Assembly (NCBI GenBank): GCA_037903475.1
Contig: JBAJFG010000205.1
Location: 62,001-126,000 of the forward strand
Origin: Ancylostoma caninum
Taxonomy: Eukaryota; Nematoda; Chromadorea; Rhabditida; Ancylostomatidae
Reading direction: 5' to 3'
DNA: 64,000 bases
Position 1 is the stretch's first letter. Every line of letters begins with the position of its first letter. The translations under genes were made by a program, and so were the position numbers. Below, in pieces: positions 1 to 11,058 of the stretch. The notes beneath the pieces are model-generated. The model had not been told where the DNA came from and ran no database searches. It was given only the letters and a program-made list of their open reading frames with translations.

Positions 1-49
1 GAACTAAAACAACCTTGAAGCCGATATGCATCCTTTCTCTCCCGATTGG

Positions 50-935
50 ACCAGAAGCCAGCAAGAACGATCACGTCACTACGTGTCAAAACAGGACTGA
101 TTGGCAGCGCATGCGAGAAATTGTTTTCAGCGCTGGTATTTGCGCGTCCGCGAGTTCGATTCCCGGCGTCTTCAAAGAATTTTTGCACGGGTCGGAACTA
201 CTTCAGAATTTAGTGTGTAGTAGAGAGGAAGAAAAGATTTGATAATGAAGTGGAGGAAGCGAGATCGACCGATTACGCATGCGAGAATTCGCCCGCAAGG
301 CCCGCCAGCTTGTGGAAAACTAGGGTGACTGAGATCTCGTACTGAAGTTCTCTGATTCGAAATTTTCTTCTTGAACTCCCGTGAAGGAAGTTTGCCTTCT
401 ACCAAAATTTCACTACCTTCAGGTAATAGAGCTTCAAGATTTCACTCTTCTTCCCCATTATCGCGCCCCAATGTTTGCTCTTGCTTAAGTGAGTTAGATG
501 GGAAATTTCGCCTCGGAGACCCAAAAATTTGAAAAATTTCCCATCGAGCTCCCAAAAACATATGAAGTTTTAGAAGATTTAAATTCAGGCAAAAGATAGA
601 GCTGATCGTTCTCTACGGAAATGTTGAGAAGCATTTGCTAATTTCGAGTCAGAGAACTTCAGCACGAGGTTTAAATCACCCTGTTTTCCACGTTCTGACA
701 CGCCCTGCAGACGAATTCTCGCATGAGCAATCGGTCATTCTCACTACCCACACTTCATGTTTTAACGTTTCCACCCTCTTCACTCCATACTTGATCCTGA
801 AGTAATTCGGGCCAGTGCAAAAATCTATTTAAAGAAATCGGGAATCGAACCTGTGGTTGCGCCGAAGCTGATTTCTCTCATACGCTGCCAACCAGTCCTG
901 TTTTAACATGTAATGACGTGATCGTTGTTGCTGGC
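50..935. repeat. Foldback element with tRNA-like (SINE-like) arms
   Basis: Two arms, roughly 50-366 and 637-935, are imperfect reverse complements of each other. Each arm carries a pol III B-box-like motif: GTTCGATTCCC near 154 on the plus strand, and GGTTCGATTCCC read on the minus strand near 842-853. Each also shares a block reading ACAGGACTG(A/G)TTGGCAGCG. The middle (367-636) is not repeated. A tRNA-derived SINE pair in head-to-head orientation is one reading; a foldback DNA element that captured a tRNA-like sequence is another. No convincing full cloverleaf is seen. Confidence 0.6.
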
Positions 936-1013
936 AAGGGCTGACCGTCATCTGTCATAATCTCACAAAACAATAGTGAATTTACATTCAATGGCCAAGC
1001 CACCCCTCTACTT

Positions 1014-2301
1014 AAGGAGTGTTTATACTTTTTCGCGACGCGACGGCGTCGCGGCGACGGCCACGACACGCGCGACACGATGGGTAGCGAAGCCGTCGCG
1101 TCGCTCCGTCGCGCCATGCTGAACGTCGCAAATTTACGTACCCACGCAAAATCACGTGCTCACCCCCATTTAGCGGATCATGACTTTCCACGGATTGTTT
1201 TGGACCCCATTTTACCACTTGTGGTCTGGAATGTTCAGAAAAAGTTCTCAGCGATCTTCAATGGTGATCTTTGCGATGGCTGCAGTTTTGCGCAGTGTTC
1301 TTCGCTAAGGATGTTTGCTTCCAGGACATGGAAGAACGCATTGCGGGTTTTTCTAATTCATTTGTTCAGAGATTTTTTTGCATTTGAGTTATGGAATGGT
1401 TTTCTTCTATGCTTCTCTACATTGTTGTAGTCTCGTGCTTCGATGCTTTGTGTTTTTCCCCGTTCAGATGTATTCTAGTAGTACTGCTAGGGATTTCTTT
1501 GCTGGTATACGTTGAGAGTTTCGTTTCACTAAGTCACGTTCTAGCCCATCCTTTTGATCTTTAATCTTTCACTGGTTAGACGTGTTATCTTGTGATTTCG
1601 ATGGGGTGGGGGTGGGGATCTTGCACCGATTTCACCACAAAACTACACCGGAATGTGAAAAATCAAAGTGTTGGAGCGCAGGACTATCTTACATTCACCT
1701 ATGAATCAATATCGCGCTGATCAAACGCCGTTCTTAAACACCTGTACAACAATGTCTAGTGAAAGGGAAACGATGCCGATAACTCAGATTCAAAAGAAAA
1801 TCTCTAGATCAATATATCAATATATAAATGTAACGTGTATACCTAAATTGTATTTTTCTACACCTGGGCTGGCAAGTTGTCAGTAGTAACCTCTCGTAAA
1901 CAGCAGGCAACATTAAGGACCTAAAAAGCTCACAAAATTACTACCTAAAACACCTACGATGCGTCCAAGTTCGTTCACGTTCACATTTCCAACTGAATTC
2001 GTCTTATTCCATAGGTTTTAGGCCAAACCACTCGAAAAACTATGGAACAGTGGCCAAATCCAGTGCGCAACATCAGCGAAACCATCGCGTCGCGTCTGCT
2101 AGCAGGCGCGACGCGAATCAGGCCCATCGCATCGTTTTTCACGGAAAAAGTATAAACAGGACGCGACGTCGCCTTGCGATGGGAAACGCCAACTACCACA
2201 TCGCGACAATTGTTTGCGCATGCATCCACTCGGGACCCATTGCATTTGAACAGTTTGCTGGGACGCGACGGTCGCGTCGCGCCGAAGTATAAACACTCCT
2301 T
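1014..2301. mobile_element. TIR-bounded non-autonomous DNA element with CGACGCG-rich ends
   Basis: The ends are a perfect 17 bp inverted repeat, AAGGAGTGTTTATACTT at 1014-1030 and its complement at 2285-2301. Inside both ends lie dense GCGACGCGAC-type repeats (about 1036-1120 and 2080-2285). The left end is flanked by TTAA-like sequence and the right by TTTA, so a clean target duplication is not shown. No transposase is visible; the open frames in it are frame artefacts of the CG-rich repeats. Superfamily not assigned. Confidence 0.6.
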
Positions 2302-2327
2302 TACCCCATCCCCACCTCTCCAATACG

Positions 2328-2358
2328 ATCCCCCCCCTCCAAGCCCCCCCCCCCCCAT
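2328..2358. repeat. Poly-C tract
   Basis: Two runs of C separated by a few bases (CCCCCCCCTCCAAG then 13 or so C). One of several long G or C runs in this window, usually beside MITE ends. Confidence 0.8.
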
Positions 2359-3514
2359 GCGACCCCCTCATGGGACATTCCTATCGGACGCTTACCCTGA
2401 TTTTGAGCACCCAAGTCGACATATTGAAACTCCCCGCAACCGACTATCGTTCGACTTCAATCGTGGATCAAATGTGGTATTAACGACGTTTAGAGGCGAA
2501 CCTTTACTGCTGAAGGGACAGCATAGAAGCGGCAAACCCACTTCAGAAGGGCAAATTTTCGTTTGAAGTTGCTTCTCGTTCTGAACGCCCAGTTTGTGGA
2601 ACATAAATCCGCTGAGGTTGCTTTAGATGTAAGGAATTATCACTATTGATGCTATCTCTCAAAAATGTGTAAGTCTAACTAACGCATTCCGTGCAAAACC
2701 CCGAAAAGCTCAATAAGAAGCTCATTGAGTATGTTCGACTTCTCTGTACAAATTCCACCAAAATGACTAGAAAGAAACTCGAATGTTGGGGTCTTCACTA
2801 CTATCGACTCTACAGGTTTAGCGCAGTCACACACAGCTTATTTTGTTCACTTTCCCATTGATCTCATGAACTTCATCCAAGAGGTGCGTTTGCGGGCTAA
2901 AAGCTGCGTCATCTCGAACAAAGCAATTTTTCGTAGACATGGAGCTGACAAGGTGCACTGTCTATGGCAACATTAATAGAGGAGGGAAGGAGCTATGCAA
3001 GCCATTCAGTGTGCCTGACAGTGATCGTGGAAAGTAGTGGTTTCTGTGCCCATGAAAAACCGCACCACCTCATTCCCCAACCCAATATATGGGCTAAGAC
3101 CGCTGTAGTAAGGCATGATAAATGCAAGAGTTAGAGCTTTTATGCAGCTCGGCTAACTGAATCAGAAATTTTTTTTCAGGTCCTCATGAAGCAATTCACT
3201 TCCGAGGAGACGGTTGACCGAATGGCGTCCAAATTTATGTCGAAAATGTGAAGATATAAGAAACATGACTACTTGTGGAGATAAAATCATTCTTGAACAC
3301 CGCTCTCGCCATCAACACCAACGCCATCGATCGACTAAGTCACAATGCAGTGCCACGGTACTTTTTGAGAACACCAAAATGAAGTCATGAGCACGGTCAC
3401 CGCCGTGATCAGCGAAGGACTACTTTTCCTTCGCTGTCTGAGCCTTGTGCCAAGCGGCGGCGCGCCCGATTTCTGTGCTACGGCGCTCGTCCAAACTGCC
3501 TCAAATGTTGTAAG
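2359..3514. other. Mostly unassigned; possible exon remnants
   Basis: No clear gene. Two stretches look exon-like on the plus strand: about 2703-2815 (an open stretch ending near a possible splice donor) and 3180-3251 (listed separately). The sequence between them has in-frame stops in the combinations I tried, so I cannot assemble a gene. Confidence 0.3.
3180..3251 (+). pseudogene. Possible terminal exon of an unidentified gene
   Basis: An almost perfect nematode acceptor (eight T then CAG) is followed by 23 codons and a TGA. The peptide starts VLMKQFTSEETVDRMASK and is hydrophilic and protein-like. No upstream exon could be joined to it in frame without a stop, so it may be a gene remnant or chance. 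No family was recognised. Confidence 0.25.
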
Positions 3515-4305
3515 TCCTTGCGCGCAATCGGCGGAAAGTTTTCGTGCGCACCTAGCATGCGACGCGTGCGCGGCGCGGCCCTCTTGTGGCGGCGGTCCCC
3601 CTTGCCCGCTTACATAGTTGGTCGAGGGGGTCGTACGTCAGGTTTTTGGTCCAGGTGAGTGTTTTTCTTTCATTTTCTCTTGAATCGAAGTTTATTTGAA
3701 GGTGTGAGGCCTGTAGCTGACGGGTATCGACCGGAGGGCCCCGCATGCCTCACATTTTGCATGTTTTTCCCTTGCATGCCCCAAATGCTTGTTTTTCGTT
3801 GTTTTTATGTATTTTTGTTTGTTTTTGGCCCTTTGGAAGGGTGATTGTCCCCGGTAGCCTCGCCCTCGTAGGAAAGAGGACCCAGGGATGTGAACACAAT
3901 GAAATTAACAATTTGGAGCATGCGCGGGGAAATTTGAACGAAACAAATGGAAGGAAGAGGCCACCTGGGACGGCAGCCTTCCACGGGGCCAAAAACAAAG
4001 CAAAAAATACATAAAAACAACAAAGAAGTTTCTGAGACATGCAAGGGAAAAACGTGCAAAATATCAGGCATGCGGGGCCGTCCGGTTGAAACCGTTCAGC
4101 CACAGGCCTCACACCTTCAAATAAACTTCAATTCAGGGAAAAAATGAAAGCAAAACACTCACCTAGGCCGAAATCCTGACGAACGGCGCCCTCCAACAGC
4201 TGAGCGAGGAAGCTGGACCACTGACACAAGAGGGCCGCGCCGCGTACGCGCAGCATGCTGGGCGTGCTCGAAAACTTTTCGCCGATTGCGCAGAAGGAGT
4301 TTATA
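3515..4305. mobile_element. Long foldback element (family A, copy 1)
   Basis: Left arm about 3515-3890 and right arm about 3935-4305 are reverse complements with moderate divergence. Both carry the blocks GCGCAATCGGCG, CGGCGCGGCCCTCTTGTG, CAAATAAACTTC and a TTTTTGGCCC(C/T) block. The arms nearly meet, leaving only about 40 bp of loop. Copy 2 lies at about 19965-20810. No coding capacity; non-autonomous. Confidence 0.75.
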
Positions 4306-4939
4306 CATTCACTGCCTGCTACGTCTTCTTACTGCTGAGTAGTTGCCTGGCAGGCATGCGGGAGCACCTACGTGGCAAGGTGTGGTGGGCTTGCCACCTT
4401 CAAATGTATTTTATTATTTACGATTGCTTAGGACCCAATCGATCCTCATTGATCGCGTTGGTCAAACTTGACTTTCGACTGAGTCGGTACTGATCTGTGG
4501 CATGATGACTACTTCCGTTACTGCGCCAATTTATTCAGGACCGAGGGAATTCCAAAAAAAAAAAAGGCCGTGCACTGATTTCAACGTTCTTCACCGCACG
4601 CGGTTCTTGATCAACAGGTGTCGATGCTGCTGGGCGACAACGCGCTACTCGTCCACGTGAGATCGGTGATCTTGCCATTGACGGAGGATCGTAATTGATT
4701 GTCTGTCATCCTACTATATTAAAAGATTTGGTCGCTAATTCCCGAGAACGCGTCTGTTACTGCGCGTCGACTCTTAGCGCATTGTCGATACGCAGTGTTG
4801 TGACGAGTCTTTTAAAAAAGGGGCCTCTGGCCTAAATTTCCACATTGTGCGCTTTTTTCGTCCTAGATCTTCATCTTCCTTGTTATAGGGTGGAACTTCC
4901 CTAAGGGCCGGCGTAGGTTTTAGGCTACCTCGCACCTGG
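4306..4939. other. No gene seen
   Basis: Unique-looking sequence with a short poly-A run (4553-4565). Nothing else could be supported. Confidence 0.4.
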
Positions 4940-5914
4940 GATTATCGATTCGTTTATCGATTATATCGATTTTATTGATTTTTCGCTAATTTTGCCCCGG
5001 GCGCGGCGAAGACATGTCTACTAGGGCATGTCAATACGCTGAACACGAACATGATAACCGTTTCGTACGGCACTATCGATTTATCGATTTTATTGATTTT
5101 TCGCTAATTTTGCCCCGGGCGCGGCGAAGACATGTCTACTGGGGTATGTCAATACGCTGAACACGAATATGACAACCGTTTCGTACGGCGCTATCGATTT
5201 TATTGATTTTTCGCTAATTTTGCCCCGGGCGCGGCGAAGACATGTCTACTGGGGTATGTCAACACGCTGAACACGAATATGACAACCGTTTCGTACGGCG
5301 CTATCGATTCTATTGATTTTTCGCTAATTTTGCCCCGGGCGCGGCGAAGACATGTCTACTGGGGTATGTCAACACGCTAAACACGAATATGACAACTGTT
5401 TCGTACGGCAATATCGATTTATCGATTTTGTTGATTTTTCGCTAATTCTGCCCCGGACGCGGTGAAGACATCGCTGCTGGAGTATGTCAATACGCCGAAC
5501 ACGAATATGACAACCGTTTCGTACGGCAATATCGATTTATCGATTTTATTGATTTTTCGCTAATTTTGCCCCGGGCGCGGTGAAGACATCGCTGCTGGAG
5601 TATGTCAATACGCTGAACACGAATATGACAACCGTTTCGTACGGCAATTTTGATTTATCGATTTTATTGATTTTTCGCTAATTTTGCCCTGGGCGAGGTG
5701 AAGATATCGCTGCTGGGGTATGTCAATACAATGAACACGAATATGACAACCGTTTCGTACGGCAATATCGATTTATCGATTTTATTGATTTTTCGCTAAT
5801 TTTGCCCTGGGCGCGGTGAAGACATCGCTGCTGGGGCATGTCAATACAATGAACACGAATATGACAACCGTTTCGTACGGCACTATCGATTTATCGATTT
5901 TATTGATTTTTTGG
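4940..5914. repeat. Tandem array, 118 bp unit, about 8 copies
   Basis: The marker GATTTTTCGCTAATTTTGCC starts at 4977, 5095, 5205, 5315, 5433, 5551, 5669 and 5787. Spacing is 118 bp except two units of 110 bp, which lack one 8 bp ATCGATTT block. Units are closely similar and contain overlapping ATCGAT palindromes. A partial ninth unit ends at about 5914. Confidence 0.95.
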
Positions 5915-6384
5915 TATTAATGCTCACAGGTCAATGAAACCGTGTCTTCTGGGATTTTTCGAAACTTTCAGCGTAAATATGGGAAGCATTTTAGAAGAAT
6001 TTACCAGCCAAACAACTTTACCTTACTTTTGAGGGAAGGGGACGGAATGAAGAATTGTCATTTAGGCTGATCACTAAGTGATGAATATCTCGATAGGTTT
6101 CTTTTGGCTCAACAAATGTTGGCATCAGATTCAAATAGCCGGGAGAAACAGAGGACCCGAGCAAAGCCGGGTACACCGTCCAGTAATAAATATTCAAAAA
6201 ATAATGATGAAACTAAACAACTGGATTTAAAGAATCAAACAGATATGATTTTTTAAATTCAGCAAGCCATTCTCAGGGGGGAGGAGGCTTCCTGCAAATC
6301 CTATTTGGAGCCCAATAATCCTAATAATGTCGATTAACGTTTCACCAAAATCCTAGCACATGGTTTTGTTTCCTGTCATGGTTT
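5915..6384. other. No gene seen
   Basis: Spacer between two tandem arrays; no coding or repeat structure recognised. Confidence 0.4.
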
Positions 6385-7440
6385 TGAAACGAAGTGGTAG
6401 CGTTTCCTGTCATGGTTTTGGAACGAAGTGGTGGTAAACATGCGCCGGTCTCAGGTAAAGAGACACACGGGTCCATTGGTCGGAATATTCCTGTGGGTTC
6501 AGCTAGCTGGGCCAGTGGTAAAGTAGCGCTGGTCCCATCTAAGGTGCACACGGGTGCATTCGTCAGGGCTTTCCCTTGGGTTCGACTGTGCCAGTGGTAA
6601 ACATGTGCTGGTCTCAGATAAAGGGGCACACGGGTCCGTTGGTCAGAACTTTCCCGCCATTGGTAAAGAGGTTTAGGTCTGTGATAAAGAGGCACACGGG
6701 TCGTTGGTCAGCACTTTGCCTTGGGTTCGACTGGGCTAATGGTAAAAAGGCGCCGGTCTCAGGTAAAGGGGCACAAAGGTCCATGGTCAGAAATTTCCCG
6801 CCAGTGGTAAAGAGGTTCTGGTCTGTGGTAAAGAGGCACACGGGTCGTTGGTCAGCACTTTGCCTTGGGTTCGACTGGGCTAATGGTAAAAAGGCGCTGG
6901 TCTCATGTAAAGAGGCACAAAGGTCCGTTGGTCAGGACTTTCCCTTGGGTTCAACTGGGCCAGTGGTAAACAGGCGTTGGTCTCAGGTTAACGGTCGCAC
7001 GAGTCTGTTGCTCGAAATTTTTTTTGGGATCGACTGGGCCAATGATAAACAGGTGCTGGTCTCAGGTTGAGGGGCACACGGGTCCGTTGGTCAGAATTTT
7101 TCTTTGGTCTTGACTGGGCCAGTGGTAAAGTAGCGCTGGTCCCCTCTAATCTGCACACGGGTCCGTTGGTCAGGATTTTCCCTTGACTGCGACGCTGTCA
7201 GCAGCAAAGTTGCGCCGGTGTCAGATAAAGGGGCACACCTGTCGCGCCGGTCTCAGGTAAAGCGGCACACGTGTACACATGTCCACTGGTCGGTATTTTC
7301 TGTTGGGTTCGACTGGGCCAGTAGTGAAGTGGCGAGGTCTGTTGGTCGGGATTTTCCCTCGAGTTCGGCTGGCTGGCTCAGTGGCAAAGCGGTGTTAGTT
7401 TCAGGCAAAAGGGAGACGTGTTCGTGGTCGTGAAAAATTT
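6385..7440. repeat. Tandem array, about 80 bp unit, about 13 degenerate copies
   Basis: The recurring blocks GGTTCGACTGGGCCAGTGG, GGTCTCAGGTAAAG and GGCACACGGGTCCGTTGGTCAG repeat at about 80 bp. Copies are diverged and some are partial. Long open frames across it (for example 6576-7070) come from repetition of a stop-poor unit, not from selection. Confidence 0.9.
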
Positions 7441-7659
7441 CAATTAGTCAATTTTGGCATTTTGTGATTCCTCGGCAAGCTGTTTGCCACTGTTTAGTTT
7501 GAGTTTCTCAAAATCTAGTTTTATTCAGACAGGTGTTGAGACTGAATGAAGTGCTTAATTAGGTTTGTTTGCAGACAGTCTACTCGAACTCTAATACCAA
7601 CACTGATAGAATGCGGTGAAACTTTGAGCCAAGGAACTCACGGGGCCGCTATCTCGCGC

Positions 7660-8175
7660 AAAAGCCTAGACAATAATTTGCGCACCCACTCAATGTATCT
7701 CGCCAAACCCTGGATTACCTCCCTTCCCAGAAACTGATATAAAAGTATAGACAATAATTTGCGCACCCACCCCATGTATCACGCCAACCTCGTGGATTAC
7801 CTCGCTTTCCAGAAGCTTTGGCAAACACCTAGACGGTAACTTGCGCACTCACCCAATGTATCTCGCCGACCCTGTGGACCACCTCCCCTACTAGAAACTC
7901 AGGCAAAAATCTAGAAAATAACTTACGCACCCACCTCATGTATCCCGCCCACCTTGTGGATTACCTCCCGTTCCAGAAACTCAGGCAAAAGCCTAGACAA
8001 TAAATTACGCACCCATCCCATGTATCCCGCCAACACCGTGGATCACCTCCTCAAGTATCCCACCAATCTCATGGAGCATCTTCGTTTCCTGAGCTTAAGC
8101 GAAAAATAACCAATAACTTATGCTCCTACTCATTTATCCCATCAACCCTGTTGATCATCTCCCTTCCCTAGGTCA
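7660..8175. repeat. Tandem array, 82 bp unit, about 6 copies
   Basis: The marker TAGACAATAATTTGCGCACCC and variants starts at 7667, 7748, 7830, 7912 and 7994, with a degraded copy near 8103. Each unit also holds ATGTATC(T/C)CGCC and GATTACCTCCC blocks. The sequence is unrelated to the two arrays before it. Confidence 0.9.
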
Positions 8176-8939
8176 CGTGAATTTGAATAGTCAGCGAATT
8201 CAGTTCATTGCTTTGTAATTTCTTAATCACTTTCTTAATCATCACTTGGAACTTTTTTGGTTTAGTATAAATGAACCACGTCGTGTCGGTGAATATCGAT
8301 GAGGAATGACAAAGATGATTGGTGGAAATAGGCGCTCGTGATGCCTATTCTCTTCTCACAATAATGTTTTCTTTCAGTTTTTCTTAAAAACTTTGGAAAG
8401 GTATAAAGTCTTCAGAATAAGTTCGGTTTGAATTAGAAGGATGGGATAGTCACATACAGTGGTAATGCTGAGGGTGCGTTTGTATGATTGGCTCACTGAG
8501 TTATTGACCGACTGGTTTGTACAATACAAAAGCAGTTGTGTTCTGTATTTCACGCGGTCCTTGGTATGCTCGCTGCTCGCGAAAGACAGAGATGGAAAGA
8601 ACAAAGCAAATTGATCCACGGATTCTGTCAGTTATCTTCTCTCATTCGCTACGCTACGTGCTCTTTTGGACTGAATAATGTTATAGCTATACATATACAG
8701 TTGTGAAATAGTGTAGCTCGAGTTGAGGACGTGAATCTCACACAACCTGTTGGCGCGCACGAAAAACCACACCGGGCCAATACTTTCACACTTTGGAAAT
8801 TAGCACAGTAACGTGGCTTACGGGGCCACTAGTATTAAATAATTACCGTGACTCGCACAACGAGGCGATGCTTCTCAACTCCGAAGACGCTTCGTTGAAA
8901 TCTGCTTTTTTTTAAATAAGAACTACCAAACTGAAATAT
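8176..8939. other. No gene seen
   Basis: No coding or repeat structure that I can support. Confidence 0.35.
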
Positions 8940-9230
8940 CCCAAGTCACTTCCGCTCCGAAATCTGTGAGTAGTCTTAGGCTACATACACCTAATAATGT
9001 ACCGAACGTTAGGTCTGGTGATGAAGTCGAACGTAGCCGTTCGATAATTGTGGCAGGTCTTCCTGAAAGTAGTGTAGAACAGGCTTCGTTGAGTGTTTAT
9101 CGTGATTACAACTGTATAAGAGAAATAATGGATTTCTTGGACATTGATTGTTCTTTAGTAGCAGTATATCGTCTTGGGCTTATCGTAAGTGACGGCGCAC
9201 GTTTGATCAAATTGGTACTCCCTGCATCTA
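8940..9230 (+). pseudogene. LINE ORF1 fragment, 5' part, split by mariner
   Basis: The reading frame from 8966 holds VERSRSIIVAGLPESS, IREIMDFLDID and VYRLG, followed by LIKLVLPAS. This order is typical of the RRM-like ORF1 protein of nematode CR1/Jockey-type LINEs; the minus-strand LINE at 14711-14944 has the matching RPRSVVISGVPEGDP. The frame is cut at the TA at 9229-9230 by the mariner and resumes at 10337. Stops and frameshifts mark it as dead. Confidence 0.75.
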
Positions 9231-10334
9231 TTAGGTTGTCGCGAAAGTTTTCCGCCACTCACTTCGAAATATTACATGTTTCCTCATGATTGTTTCGGAT
9301 CTTTCTATCTGAAACGTATATAAAGGTTGGTCAATGGACCACTTACACCTTTCTTCTCTTGGCTTTCGGTTGGGATTATGGCCGAAGAAATTGTCCTAGA
9401 CTCGAAGCAGGTTCGACTCCTTCTGCTTTACGAATTCGGAAAAAAAAAACAGCAGTGCAAGAGATGCGACAAAAAACATATGTGATGCGATGGGTCCCTC
9501 AACTGTCTCCTACGACATGGCCAAAGTTTGGTTTCGGAAGTTCAAAAATGGCGATTTTGACTTGACGGATAAACCACGATCTGGTCGACCAGTTGAAGTC
9601 GATCAGGAGCAGCTCCTAGAGCTAATTGAAGAGGATCCCTGCCGCGATTCCCGTGAACTGGCAGATGAACTCCGGTGTCATTACAAAACAGTGGCCATTT
9701 ACCTGCGCAACGCCGGAAAGACGTGGAGGTGCGGCGCATGGATACCTCACGATCTGAGTAGTCGCCAGCTCCAGGGATCCCAACGCCGTAAACAGGACTA
9801 CACCCTCAGAAGGTAATGCTCAATGTTTGGTGAAACTGCAAAGGAATCATTCCCTGGGAACTGTTACCAACAAACTCTACTGTCTTCGCCGAAATCTACT
9901 GTAGGCAACTGGATTGCGTCGCTGCGGCTGTTCGTGGGAAACAAGACAAAGTTTACTTCTTACATGACAACGCTCGTCCATACATTGCGAGAGAGACCCA
10001 GCAAAAACTGCAGAGCTTAGGATGGCATATTCTGGCCCATCCAACGTATTCATCAGACCTAGTGCCCACAGACTACCATCTTTTCTTGTCGTTATCCAAT
10101 CACCTAAGAGACAGGAAGTTCGACGATTTGGAACAACTAAAAAGTGACTCGGCGAGTTTTTCGCATCAAAATCTCAGAATTTCTATGCAAGCGGAATCCA
10201 CAAGCTACCGGTTAAATGGCAATATGTTGTAGATAACAATGGTTCATATGTACATTAAATATCAGCTGTATTGAATAAAAGAATAAAATTGAAAAAAGAT
10301 CGAATAGTGGCGGAAAACTTTCGCGACAACCTAA
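9231..10334 (+). mobile_element. Mariner-family transposon with intact TIRs, TA target duplication
   Basis: The terminal inverted repeat is at least 27 bp: TTAGGTTGTCGCGAAAGTTT... at 9231, with its exact complement ending at 10334. The TA dinucleotide is duplicated at 9229-9230 and 10335-10336. The 1104 bp element sits inside a LINE ORF1 in the same orientation. The TIRs are perfect although the transposase is broken, so the copy could in principle still be moved by a related transposase. Confidence 0.93.
9360..10255 (+). pseudogene. Mariner transposase, frameshifted and internally deleted
   Basis: Pieces in different frames follow the mariner order. The DNA-binding part has WFRKFKNGDFDLTDKPRSGR (9519 on), the linker has CRDSRELADEL and WIPHDLS, and the catalytic part has VYFLHDNARPYIARETQQKL (about 9950-10010), then LAHPTYSSDLVPTDYHLFLSL and a C-terminal block ending near 10255. 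The segment that should hold the first catalytic aspartate (the TGDE region) is missing between about 9816 and 9830. The second aspartate (HDNARP) and third (SSDLVPTDYH) remain. It cannot encode an active enzyme. Confidence 0.9.
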
Positions 10335-10336
10335 TA

Positions 10337-10745
10337 TTTTTGCTAAATTGATGTAAAGCGAGCTCCATGTCTGAAGTTCACAGGATTCTTATCAGGGCGT
10401 TCCTTCCCAAATCGGAAAGGGATAATCTGAGAGATGAAAGTGTAGCGCGTTGCAGTACACCTTCTAGCGCTGCTGTTTCTCACTCAACCGCTATACCTCA
10501 GGAATATGGGAATGTTAGTATTCAAAACTCTCCTCTTGCAACTACTAGTGCGTGCCAAACTTGTGAGTGCTCTCCGGGATTCAGTTGACTTCGTCACATG
10601 TTTCCTCGCCAACATACACGCTTTTATCAAGAATTCGAACTCCTCAAGTTTTCTGCTGAATCGGCATAGTCCTGGCACTCTCGCCCTTTCGAAACATGGC
10701 TAAAGGAAACTTCTTCTCTGAACCTGGGCATGACTTGTTGAATAT
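10337..10745 (+). pseudogene. LINE ORF1 3' part and start of ORF2 endonuclease (continuation)
   Basis: This continues the LINE interrupted at 9230. ORF1 resumes with IFAKLM, a stop, then RAFLPKSERDNLRDES in another frame. At about 10600-10735, pieces in two frames read FLLNRHSP and ETWLKETSSLNLG. The ETWL motif is the conserved APE endonuclease motif near the start of LINE ORF2. The LINE is cut off at about 10745 by the Penelope-like element. Confidence 0.65.
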
Positions 10746-10795
10746 TCCTTTGACTGCTGTGCCAACCAGGTTTTTAGGTGGAAACTTTTATTGTT

Positions 10796-10833
10796 GGCCT
10801 GACGTTTCGAAAAGATCGTCTTCTTCAGAGGCC
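10796..10833 (-). ncRNA. Hammerhead ribozyme motif of Penelope-like element
   Basis: Read on the minus strand: GGCCT (stem I), the core box CTGAAGA, a short stem II with AAGA and TCTT as its sides, the core box GAAAC, cleavage triplet GTC, then AGGCC closing stem I. This matches the minimal type I hammerheads known from terminal repeats of Penelope-like elements, where stem III is only one or two pairs. Stem II has extra unpaired bases before GAAA, so activity is uncertain. Confidence 0.6.
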
Positions 10834-11058
10834 TAAAAGCGGCTCGCGGTTCGTTATTTGTGATCGAGACCGTCAAACGTCTCCACCAACCGTGTCAGTT
10901 TTCGACGTTACCCCAAGCTTGCTACCTAGAAAGACCCCAAGATGAAGGATAAACCAACCCGTTTTCCCACCGTTATTGCGGAAAGTCCACAGCTGACTGT
11001 CGTTGCGGACAAGTGAGCAACTCTTGGGTGTCCGCATCTTATATTATATACAGTCCAT

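Noticed and set aside
2703..3251. A small host gene with exons near 2703-2815, 2850-2890 and 3180-3251
   Set aside because: No combination of the visible splice sites gives an open frame through the middle, and I could not recognise the protein.
6576..7070. 164-codon open frame in the 80 bp array
   Set aside because: The sequence is a diverged minisatellite; the frame stays open because the unit lacks stops, and the peptide repeats with no protein-like motif.
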